DNA of 64,000 nucleotides, taken from the NCBI GenBank assembly GCA_011391255.1, contig JAABQV010000008.1, forward strand, positions 62,001-126,000, given 5' to 3'. Of the stretch, positions 18,846 to 25,683 are shown piece by piece (positions within the stretch are counted from its first letter, which is position 1; every line of letters starts with the position of its first letter). The translations under genes were made by a program, and so were the position numbers. This DNA is from Dechloromonas sp. GTDB taxonomy: Bacteria; Pseudomonadota; Gammaproteobacteria; Burkholderiales; Rhodocyclaceae. Below the pieces are notes generated by a model, which was not told where the DNA came from, searched no databases, and was given only the letters and a program-made list of their open reading frames with translations.

Positions 18846-20192
18846 ATGTCACTGAGCAACCCATTCGACCCCAACAGCACCCTGCACAACGGCTGTAGCT
18901 GCGGCCAGCACGGCTCGCAGGCCGAGCATGAACTGGCTGAAGTGGATGCCTTGAACCAGCGCGTCATCCAGACGACGGTCATGCGCGCCCTCTTCCCGCA
19001 GGATGCCGAGCGCCGCAAATTTTTGAGCACGGTTGGCGCGTCGACCGCATGGGCGGCGATTTCCTCACTGATCCCCTTTGGCGCTCTGGAAGCCATGGCG
19101 CAGGAAAAGGGCAGTCTGGAGAAAAAAGACCTGAAGATCGGCTTTATTCCTATCACCTGCGCCAGCCCGCTGATCATGGCTGAGCCGCTAGGCTTCTACA
19201 AGCAGCAAGGCCTCAACGTCAGCATGATGAAAACGGCTGGCTGGGCGCTGATCCGCGATAAGGTGATCAACAAGGAATACGACGCCTCGCACATGCTGGC
19301 GCCAATGCCCCTGGCGATCTCGATGGGTGTTGGCTCCAACGCATCGCCGACCAATGTCATGACGATCCAGAACATCAATGGTCAGGCGATCGTTCTCGCC
19401 AACAAGCACAAGACCAACCGTGATCCGAAAAACTGGAAGGGCTTCAAGTTCGCCATCCCCTTCGAATTCTCCATCCACAACCTGCTGCTGCGCTATTACC
19501 TGGCTGAAAACGGCATCAATCCGGATACCGATGTGCAACTGCGCGTCGTCCCGCCGCCGGAAATGGTCGCCAATTTGCGCGCCGGCAATATCGACGGCTT
19601 CCTCGGCCCTGATCCGATTAACCAGCGCGCCGTCTTCGACGAACTTGGCTTCATCCACATTCTCTCGCGCGACATTTGGGACGGTCACCCGTGCTGCTCC
19701 TTCGCCATTCCATCCGGCTTCATCAAGGAAAACCCGAACAGCTTTGCCGCCCTCTACCGCGCCATTCTCAAATCCGCAGCAATGGCCCGTGACCCGAAAA
19801 ATCGTCCGATCATGGCCGAAGTGCTGGCCCCGGCGAATTACCTCAACCAGCCGAAAGCAGTGCTCGAACAGGTGTTGACCGGCAAGTTTGCTGATGGTCT
19901 CGGCAACATCAAGACGGTGCCCGAACGCGTCGATTACGACCCCTTCCCCTGGTACTCGATGGCGTACTGGATCATGTCGCAGATGAAGCGCTGGGGCTAT
20001 ATCAAGGGCGACGTCCGTTACAAGGATATTGCCGAGAAAGTTTACCTGCTGACTGATGCGCGCAAGTACATGACTGAAGCCGGCATGAACCCGCCCAAGG
20101 AGAACATGAAGAAGTTCAAGGTCATGGGCAAGGAGTTCGATCCGGCCAAGGTTGAGGCCTACACCAGCAGCTTTGCGATCAGCAAGGCTTAA
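18846..20192 (+). CDS. ABC transporter substrate-binding protein, NrtA/CmpA-like, Tat-exported
   Basis: A 448-residue periplasmic binding protein of the nitrate/sulfonate/cyanate type. The start at 18846 follows CAAGGAG. An unusually long N-region with CSCGQHG precedes a twin-arginine signal (RRKFLSTVG then a hydrophobic stretch, about residues 57-85). The mature part has the family motifs KIGFIPITCASPLIMAEPLG, VVPPPEMVANLRAGNIDGFLGPDP and WDGHPCCSF. It should bind a small anion or neutral nitrogen compound. Cyanase in the same operon points to cyanate or a precursor. Tat export suggests folding, possibly with a ligand or metal, before secretion. Confidence 0.85.
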   Translation: MSLSNPFDPNSTLHNGCSCGQHGSQAEHELAEVDALNQRVIQTTVMRALFPQDAERRKFLSTVGASTAWAAISSLIPFGALEAMAQEKGSLEKKDLKIGFIPITCASPLIMAEPLGFYKQQGLNVSMMKTAGWALIRDKVINKEYDASHMLAPMPLAISMGVGSNASPTNVMTIQNINGQAIVLANKHKTNRDPKNWKGFKFAIPFEFSIHNLLLRYYLAENGINPDTDVQLRVVPPPEMVANLRAGNIDGFLGPDPINQRAVFDELGFIHILSRDIWDGHPCCSFAIPSGFIKENPNSFAALYRAILKSAAMARDPKNRPIMAEVLAPANYLNQPKAVLEQVLTGKFADGLGNIKTVPERVDYDPFPWYSMAYWIMSQMKRWGYIKGDVRYKDIAEKVYLLTDARKYMTEAGMNPPKENMKKFKVMGKEFDPAKVEAYTSSFAISKA

Positions 20193-20201
20193 GGAGCCAT
20201 C

Positions 20202-21044
20202 ATGTTTTCCAAACAAGGCCTCAAGGCCGGACTGCTCTCGCTGCTCATCCTGTTCCTCTTTATTGGCGCCTGGTCATTGGCCACGCACCAGAAAGAGGGG
20301 CCGGCGGTCAGCGCCGAGCAGGCGGAGTATGCAGCGATGATGGGCAAGGCATCCGGCCAGTCGGGCGGATTCCCTGCGCCAGGCAAGGTCGGCGAGGCGT
20401 TTGTCACCTACCTCTCCGATCCTTTTTACGACAAGGGGCCGAACGACAAGGGCATCGGTATCCAGCTCGCCCATTCGCTCGCCCGCGTCGGCATCGGCTT
20501 CCTGCTCGCGGTGATCGTCGCGATTCCGCTCGGCTTCGCGATCGGCATGTCGCCGCTGCTCTTTCAGGCACTCAACCCCTTCATCCAGATCCTCAAGCCG
20601 ATTTCACCGCTCGCCTGGATGCCGCTAGCGCTCTACAGCCTGAAGGATTCGGAAATTTCCGGCATCTTCGTAATTTTCATCTGCTCGCTGTGGCCGATGC
20701 TGATCAACACGGCTTTCGGTGTCGCTGCGGTACGCAAGGACTGGATCAATGTCGCCCGCACTCTGGAAGTGACACCGCTGCGCAAAGCCTTCCTGGTCAT
20801 CCTGCCGGCCGCCGCACCGACCATTCTGACCGGCATGCGGATTTCGATGGGCATCGCCTGGCTGGTCATCGTTGCGGCAGAAATGCTGGTCGGCGGCACG
20901 GGAATCGGCTACTTCGTGTGGAATGAGTGGAACAACCTGGCGCTGCCCAATGTGATCTTCGCCGTCGCGATGATCGGGTTGGTCGGCATGTTCCTTGATC
21001 AACTCTTCGGCTCCTTGCAGAAGTTCGTCACCTACCGGGAGTAA
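20202..21044 (+). CDS. ABC transporter permease, NrtB/CynB-like
   Basis: A 280-residue inner-membrane permease of the BPD_transp_1 family. An N-terminal helix (about 8-28) is followed by a periplasmic loop and five or so helices from residue 90 onward. The EAA-type coupling loop reads NVARTLEVTPLRKAFLVILPAAAPTI. It starts 9 bases after the binding-protein stop with a GGAG site, and the ATPase gene follows by 5 bases. One permease gene suggests a homodimer. Confidence 0.9.
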   Translation: MFSKQGLKAGLLSLLILFLFIGAWSLATHQKEGPAVSAEQAEYAAMMGKASGQSGGFPAPGKVGEAFVTYLSDPFYDKGPNDKGIGIQLAHSLARVGIGFLLAVIVAIPLGFAIGMSPLLFQALNPFIQILKPISPLAWMPLALYSLKDSEISGIFVIFICSLWPMLINTAFGVAAVRKDWINVARTLEVTPLRKAFLVILPAAAPTILTGMRISMGIAWLVIVAAEMLVGGTGIGYFVWNEWNNLALPNVIFAVAMIGLVGMFLDQLFGSLQKFVTYRE

Positions 21045-21049
21045 GCAGC

Positions 21050-21967
21050 ATGAGCAAGCATTTCCTCAGCGTCGAAGGGCTCCAGAAGGTTTATCCGGCA
21101 GCCGACGGCAAAGTGAATCCGCCAGTCTTTGAGAATATTCACTTCGGTATCGAAAAAGGCGAGTTCGTCTGCATCATCGGCCACTCCGGCTGCGGCAAGA
21201 CGACCATCCTCAACGTGCTGGCCGGTCTCGAAGAAGCCAGCAGCGGCGTCGTCATCATGGACAACAAGGAGGTCAGGGGACCAAGTCTCGATCGCGGCGT
21301 GGTCTTCCAGAGCCATGCCCTGATGCCGTGGATGAGCGTGCTCGGTAACGTGGCTTTTGCCGCCAAATCGAAGTGGCCGGACTGGTCAAAAGCCAAGATC
21401 GACGAGCACTGCACGCAATATCTTGAGATGGTCGGCCTCGGCCATGCCATCCACAAGAAGCCGGCCGAGTTGTCCGGCGGCATGAAGCAGCGGGTCGGCA
21501 TCGCCCGCGCCTTCGCCATCCAGCCCAAGATGCTGCTGCTTGACGAGCCGTTCGGTGCGCTCGATGCGCTGACACGCGGGACGATTCAGGACGAGTTGCT
21601 GAAGATTGTTCAAGCGACCAACCAGACGGTGTTCATGATCACCCATGATGTCGACGAAGCGATCCTGCTGGCCGACAAGGTGATCCTGATGAGCAACGGC
21701 CCGCTCGCCAAGATCGCCGAAATCGTCGAGATCACCATGCCGCGCACACGAACCCGCGCCGAGATCCATCACGATCCGCAGTTCTACCGGATCCGCAATC
21801 ATCTCGTCGATTTTCTCGTCAATCGCTCCAAAGGCTACGCCGGCAGCGATGCCGCCCTGCTCCACGACGCCCGTCACCCGCCGGTTGTCCGTCCCGGTCT
21901 GGTCGCTGAAGAAGCCGCACCCAGCGAACCGAGCCGACCGATTCTTAAGCAAGTCGTCAATCAATAA
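21050..21967 (+). CDS. ABC transporter ATP-binding protein, NrtD/CynD-like
   Basis: A 305-residue ATPase: Walker A GHSGCGKTT (about 44-52), Q-loop region VVFQSHALMPW, signature LSGGMKQRVGIARA, Walker B MLLLDEPFGALD and the H-loop ITHDVDEA. About 45 residues after the core form an extension ending in Pro/Glu-rich sequence, as in NrtD/CmpD proteins. It powers uptake with the preceding permease. Confidence 0.92.
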   Translation: MSKHFLSVEGLQKVYPAADGKVNPPVFENIHFGIEKGEFVCIIGHSGCGKTTILNVLAGLEEASSGVVIMDNKEVRGPSLDRGVVFQSHALMPWMSVLGNVAFAAKSKWPDWSKAKIDEHCTQYLEMVGLGHAIHKKPAELSGGMKQRVGIARAFAIQPKMLLLDEPFGALDALTRGTIQDELLKIVQATNQTVFMITHDVDEAILLADKVILMSNGPLAKIAEIVEITMPRTRTRAEIHHDPQFYRIRNHLVDFLVNRSKGYAGSDAALLHDARHPPVVRPGLVAEEAAPSEPSRPILKQVVNQ

Positions 21968-21985
21968 ACCCTCAGGAGAATACCA

Positions 21986-22429
21986 ATGAACCGCAACGAC
22001 GTTACTGAAATGATCATCGCCGCCAAGGTGAACAAAGGCATCAAGTGGGCCGATGTCGCCAGCAAGATCGGCCTCGCCAAAGAGTGGGTGACCGCCGGCT
22101 GTCTCGGCCAGATGACCTTTGATGCCAAGCAGGCCGCCATCCTCGGCGAAACTTTCGATCTCTCCGAAGAAGCAATCAAACTGCTGCAAGTCGTCCCTTA
22201 CAAGGGCTCGCTGCCCACCGCCGTGCCGACCGACCCGCTGATCTACCGCTTCTACGAGCTGATCAGCGTTTATGGCACAACCTTCAAGGAACTGATCCAC
22301 GAAGAATTCGGCGACGGCATCATGTCAGCCATCGATTTCAAGATGGACCTGCAACGCGAACCCAATGCGATGGGCGACCGCGTCAGCATCAACATGTCCG
22401 GCAAGTTCCTGCCCTACAAGACCTACTGA
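21986..22429 (+). CDS. cynS: Cyanase (cyanate hydratase)
   Basis: A 147-residue protein that matches cyanase across its length. The catalytic residues Arg, Glu and Ser are at 88, 91 and 114 (YRFYE and GIMSAIDFK), equivalent to Arg96, Glu99 and Ser122 of the E. coli enzyme. It converts cyanate plus bicarbonate to ammonia and carbon dioxide. It sits after the ABC transporter with a GGAG site, so imported or internally made cyanate would yield ammonium. Sigma-54 control of the whole unit fits a nitrogen-supply role. Confidence 0.95.
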   Translation: MNRNDVTEMIIAAKVNKGIKWADVASKIGLAKEWVTAGCLGQMTFDAKQAAILGETFDLSEEAIKLLQVVPYKGSLPTAVPTDPLIYRFYELISVYGTTFKELIHEEFGDGIMSAIDFKMDLQREPNAMGDRVSINMSGKFLPYKTY

Positions 22430-22469
22430 TCTTCCGCCTAACTCACTCAGCCCCCCATTGGAGCCACAA

Positions 22470-23015
22470 ATGTCCGCAGAAACCACCAAGACCTACCTTC
22501 GGCCGATTGACCGCGATGGCCTCGCCAAATTTGCCGAATCCGGCCACGCCAACCCGGAACGCCGTGGCACCAACAAGGTGCACACCGTCATGCAGGGCCA
22601 GTTCCGCTCCTGGAGCTTTGTCGGCATCCACAACCCGGTCGTCGTCGATGAGCCGCTCCACCTGTTCGGCGAAAACACCGCACCGGCACCCGGCGAGGTC
22701 GTGCTATCTGCCCTCGGCGGCTGCCTTGGTGTCGGCATCACGGCGATTGCCACGCATCGTCAGGTCAAGCTCTCGCGTCTGGAAATCTTCCTCGAAGCCG
22801 ACATCGGCAACACCGCCGCCTGGGGCGCCGGTGGAGTTGCCCGCCAGCCGCTCGACATGGGCTTCAAGGACATCCGCGTCAAGGTCGAGATCGAAGGCGA
22901 CGCCACGCGTGCTGAACTGGACGACATCGTGAAATCGGCCAATTACCACTCGCCCGTCGCCAACACCATGCGCAATCCGATTCCTTTCTCGATTGCTACG
23001 GTCAACCCGGTTTAA
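22470..23015 (+). CDS. OsmC-family protein with a single conserved cysteine
   Basis: A 181-residue OsmC/Ohr-fold protein from ATG 22470. An upstream in-frame ATG lies within cynS and gives an unlikely leader. The first active cysteine is visible in LSALGGCLGVGIT, but the second position, usually Cys-Pro, is Ser-Pro (YHSPVANT). Classical two-cysteine peroxidase chemistry is therefore doubtful. It closes the sigma-54 operon and is followed by a hairpin terminator. It may handle a reactive product of the flavoprotein step. Confidence 0.83.
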   Translation: MSAETTKTYLRPIDRDGLAKFAESGHANPERRGTNKVHTVMQGQFRSWSFVGIHNPVVVDEPLHLFGENTAPAPGEVVLSALGGCLGVGITAIATHRQVKLSRLEIFLEADIGNTAAWGAGGVARQPLDMGFKDIRVKVEIEGDATRAELDDIVKSANYHSPVANTMRNPIPFSIATVNPV

Positions 23016-23028
23016 GGGGCAAAAAATG

Positions 23029-23063
23029 GGCCGTTTCCACTGAGGGTGGGAACGGCCTTTTTC
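23029..23063. terminator. Terminator after the cyanase/OsmC operon (copy 1 of a repeated terminator)
   Basis: GGCCGTTTCCAC pairs with the GTGGGAACGGCC arm and is followed by TTTTTC. An A-run on the left lets it also end the leftward higBA transcript. The flanking sequence from 23000 recurs at 28879 and the hairpin recurs at 23882. Confidence 0.85.
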
Positions 23064-23091
23064 TTGGCTTCACAAAAAGTGACCGTAAAGC

Positions 23092-23520
23092 CTAAGTCGG
23101 CACGAACAGGGCTGGACTGACACCAAAGAATTTACCCAACTTACCCGCCAGAGTTGCACTGATCTTGCGCTTTCCGGACAGAATCGCAGAAAGGTTGCTC
23201 TGCGGCACGATGGTGCTCAAATCTTCCTGCGTAAGACCTCGGGCTTCAATCAGAAAGCGCAGCGAATCTTTCGGCGCCGCAGGCTCTATGGCGTAATGCT
23301 CACGCTCATACTTCGCGACAATATCGCCAACCAATTCAAGCAGGCCAGATAGCGCATGGTCTTCATCCTCACCAACCACGTCCAGCAGTGAGTTCATCAG
23401 GGCGACAGTCTGGTCATACCCCGCCGCATCGTGAATCGGACGGAGATGCACCATTGCATCGAATGCCACCCAAGAGGACTGGATAGCTCGAATATCGAAT
23501 TGGATTTGTACTTTTTGCAT
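23092..23520 (-). CDS. higA: HigA-type antitoxin (XRE-family DNA-binding)
   Basis: A 142-residue antitoxin starting 2 bases after the higB stop. A C-terminal helix-turn-helix (LTQEDLSTIVPQSNLSAILSGKRKIS) follows an N-terminal region of about 85 residues that would wrap the toxin. Position after the toxin gene is the HigBA arrangement. It should repress its own promoter through the palindrome at 23834. A longer start inside higB is less likely. Confidence 0.88.
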   Translation of the reverse strand: MQKVQIQFDIRAIQSSWVAFDAMVHLRPIHDAAGYDQTVALMNSLLDVVGEDEDHALSGLLELVGDIVAKYEREHYAIEPAAPKDSLRFLIEARGLTQEDLSTIVPQSNLSAILSGKRKISATLAGKLGKFFGVSPALFVPT

Positions 23521-23522
23521 GC

Positions 23523-23825
23523 TTAAACCTTTCCTTTTCGGTAGCGCTTGCACCAATCATCGTATTCACAATGAGTCATGACTTCCCGTATATACACGCG
23601 CTTTGCTCTGAACTGTACGACGACAATGACGCGGTAATTGTTCCCGGCAACATCGAAAACCACATAGGGCGGCACATAGTCGGCAGAGTTGTAGAACTCC
23701 CTGATATGGCCAAAATCCCGGAAGTCCGTGTTCTCAACAATCGAATGCCACTGACGCAAGGCGTTCTCGGCTGCAGGGTGTTTCTGCCAGAAATCACGAA
23801 GCATTTTGAAGGAGAGGATGTGCAC
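23523..23825 (-). CDS. higB: HigB-type mRNA interferase toxin
   Basis: A 100-residue RelE/HigB-superfamily toxin. The order DFWQKHPAAENALRQWHSIV, then VFDVAGNNYRVIV, then YIREVMTHCEYD matches the HigB family, which cleaves translated mRNA on the ribosome. It is transcribed ahead of its antitoxin gene from a promoter marked by a perfect palindrome 9 bases upstream. Confidence 0.9.
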   Translation of the reverse strand: MHILSFKMLRDFWQKHPAAENALRQWHSIVENTDFRDFGHIREFYNSADYVPPYVVFDVAGNNYRVIVVVQFRAKRVYIREVMTHCEYDDWCKRYRKGKV

Positions 23826-23833
23826 GGGCTCAG

Positions 23834-23850
23834 TATATCATTTTGATATA
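23834..23850. promoter_or_regulatory. higB: Operator palindrome of higBA
   Basis: TATATCA-TTT-TGATATA, a perfect 7-3-7 inverted repeat just upstream of higB, in an AT-rich stretch that also offers -10 sequences. It is the expected binding site for the HigA dimer. Confidence 0.75.
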
Positions 23851-23881
23851 GCGCTTTAAGAAGGGATTAAGGAGCAAAAAA

Positions 23882-23916
23882 AGCCGTTTCCACGAAGGTT
23901 GGGAACGGCTTTTTCT
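23882..23916. terminator. Terminator hairpin (copy 2 of the repeated terminator)
   Basis: AGCCGTTTCC pairs with GGGAACGGCT and has an A-run before and a T-run after. It is near-identical to copy 1, including the TTTTTCTTGGCTT that follows. It can stop the leftward vapBC transcript. Confidence 0.8.
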
Positions 23917-23946
23917 TGGCTTTCCCGATAGCTGGCAAGCATCCAC

Positions 23947-24318
23947 TCAATGAACTGGATTTTGCGCCAGCCCCAGCTTTATTGCGACAGCAAGCAAGCG
24001 TTTATCGCGCGTCCACAACGTCGCCCCCGGCGCCAGGCGCACTGCAGCCAGTAAATGGGCATCGATGTAACCGATACCCATGCCGTAAAGCGTATTTTCC
24101 TGAATAAAACCCAGCACCTCGCCATCCATGGCGACCGGCGTTTGCGGCAACCCTTGTAACGCAGCGAGGATAGCGTCGCGATTCTGCAGGTTGCCCAAAG
24201 CCAGCTCCCCCATCACAAAGGGATGCGCCAGCACCTGACCTTGATTCAGCAGAGCGCTCAGATGCTCGTCGCACTGGCGCAGATGGTCGATCCAGATTGA
24301 GGTATCGACCAGAATCAT
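23947..24318 (-). CDS. vapC: VapC-type PIN-domain ribonuclease toxin
   Basis: A 123-residue PIN-domain protein. Acidic active-site residues are visible: Asp5 (LVDTSIWIDHL), a Glu in VMGELALG, Asp in GYIDAHLL and Asp in WTRDKRL. VapC toxins cut tRNA or rRNA. Its ATG overlaps the vapB stop by 4 bases. Length is a little below the usual 130. Confidence 0.93.
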   Translation of the reverse strand: MILVDTSIWIDHLRQCDEHLSALLNQGQVLAHPFVMGELALGNLQNRDAILAALQGLPQTPVAMDGEVLGFIQENTLYGMGIGYIDAHLLAAVRLAPGATLWTRDKRLLAVAIKLGLAQNPVH

Positions 24319-24512
24319 GCCGCTTCCGACTGGCGTCTTGGCAGGTCGGCAAGTTGTGGCTCGGAACCGCCGAGAAGCGCAAGCCGCTTGGCACTCTCGC
24401 GCTGGATCAGTGCGCGCAGCGCTTCACGAATCAAAGCGGTCTTTTCAGAAACACCGGTCAAGGCCTGAGCCTTGGTGAGCAAATCATCATCGAGAGCAAG
24501 GGTGGTGCGCAT
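24315..24512 (-). CDS. vapB: VapB-type antitoxin
   Basis: A 65-residue ribbon-helix-helix antitoxin of the VapB family (begins MRTTLALDDDLL, followed by the EKTALIREALRALI helix). The C-terminal part (about 45-65) should occupy the VapC active site. It is translationally coupled to vapC. Confidence 0.92.
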   Translation of the reverse strand: MRTTLALDDDLLTKAQALTGVSEKTALIREALRALIQRESAKRLALLGGSEPQLADLPRRQSEAA

Positions 24513-24530
24513 GAGGTTCTCCTGTTTGGC

Positions 24531-24574
24531 TGCGCACTAAAAATAGCATCATTCGGTGCGCACTTCAATGCGCA
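24531..24574. promoter_or_regulatory. vapB: Candidate vapBC operator
   Basis: Inverted arms TGCGCAC (24531-24537) and GTGCGCA (24556-24562), plus a third TGCGCA at 24569, lie within 65 bases upstream of vapB. This spacing is typical of VapBC autoregulatory sites. Confidence 0.55.
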
Positions 24575-24654
24575 AACAGTGAATCAACTCACATTAAAAG
24601 AAAAGCACGAAATCGTGACCTGCCCCCGTTTTCGCTCTATGGTTGTTTTTTAAC

Positions 24655-24984
24655 CTAGCGAAAAGCAATCATCGTGACTGTGGCAACCTCTAGCCCTGTC
24701 TCGCGACTGGATTCTATAAATACGTTGTTAGCTCCGCAGTCGCAAGCCTTGCTTTTGTGCCTTTCTATGGCGGTGGAAACTGTGTACGAAAAGCTGAAAG
24801 CACTTGAGCCGTTAATAATACAAAGCTCTTCAATTTCACCGCGCTTGAGTGCCTGGGCTCTCGTTGGCCAAACAGTTACGACACAGCCACCATTTGACGA
24901 AGTTGTCGGTGCGTTGATCATTTCTACTGATGAGCAGCCAGCTATAAATAGAAACAGCATGGATAGGTTAATGGCTTTTTTCAT
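24655..24984 (-). CDS. Orphan small lipoprotein
   Basis: A 109-residue protein from the ATG that begins MKKAINLSMLFLFIAGC, a clean lipoprotein signal with an IAGC lipobox. A longer start adds a charged leader with no role. The mature part has four further cysteines (GGCVVTVWP, LCIING, CDCGANN) that could form two disulfides. I recognise no family. Base composition is more AT-rich than neighbouring genes, which suggests recent acquisition. Confidence 0.6.
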   Translation of the reverse strand: MKKAINLSMLFLFIAGCSSVEMINAPTTSSNGGCVVTVWPTRAQALKRGEIEELCIINGSSAFSFSYTVSTAIERHKSKACDCGANNVFIESSRETGLEVATVTMIAFR

Positions 24985-25077
24985 AGAGTTAAGGTTTTGC
25001 CATGTCGGGTACTTGTCCAATTTGGAATGCCAAAACCAAGGGCAGAAAACGGTTTCCCTAGCTTATTTTTTCGGGTA

Positions 25078-25099
25078 TCCGGATTTTCCGGTGGACGGA
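25078..25099 (-). repeat. Left copy of a 22-base inverted repeat flanking the hybrid kinase
   Basis: Its reverse complement matches 21 of 22 bases of 28255-28276. The core is CACCGGAAAATCCGGA. The two copies face each other about 3.2 kb apart. The rest of the 293-base gap 24985-25277 shows no gene. Confidence 0.7.
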
Positions 25100-25277
25100 C
25101 TGGTTTGATCGAAGTGCCTCGATCTGCATGAGCAAGGGGGACGATTGATTGTGCGCTGCGCAAATAAGCCTTCAATTCCGGCTTGAAGGTTTGCACTTCC
25201 ACAGGCAGCACCATGCCCTGAGCCGCCGTACAAGTTACCGACAAGCCAATGACGGGTTTCTGCAATCAAGTCGCCGA

Positions 25278-25683
25278 TCAGTTAACGCGCCTCTCTAACC
25301 ACACCAGCAAGGTTTCATAAAGCCTGTCCGGAACGACCGGCTTGGCGATATGGTCGTTCATGCCAGCATCCAGGCAGACTTGGCGATCCTCGTCGAAGGC
25401 GTTGGCAGTCATCGCCAGGATCGGCGTTTGCGCGTAGGCCGGCAGTGCCCGAATCGCCATGGCGGCTTCGACACCGTTCATGTGCGGCATCTGCATCTCA
25501 ATCAAGTGAGGGCGTAGTTGTTTTGTTTGGCCAGTGCCAGCGCCTGTTGGCCTTCCTCAGCCAGATCGACCACTAGCCCTACGTCCTCCAGCAATCCGCA
25601 CGAGATCTCCTGCGCGATTGGTTCGTCTTCCGCCAGAAGGATACGCGTTCCGGCGTACTCGGCTTGCAGGTGCTGTTCGGCCG
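25278..25683 (-). pseudogene. Decayed receiver domain, continuation of the hybrid kinase
   Basis: Translation downstream of the kinase stop shows a complete receiver broken by two frameshifts. One lies near 25684, where the kinase frame stops after PPTPILAS and a new frame gives [23 protein letters not shown]. The other is near 25506, between NNYAL and IEMQMPHMNG. The phospho-acceptor position reads Glu (IEMQMP) instead of Asp. The Lys of IAKP is kept. The last open stretch, 25278-25505, has an ATG but no sign of independent expression. Confidence 0.8.
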
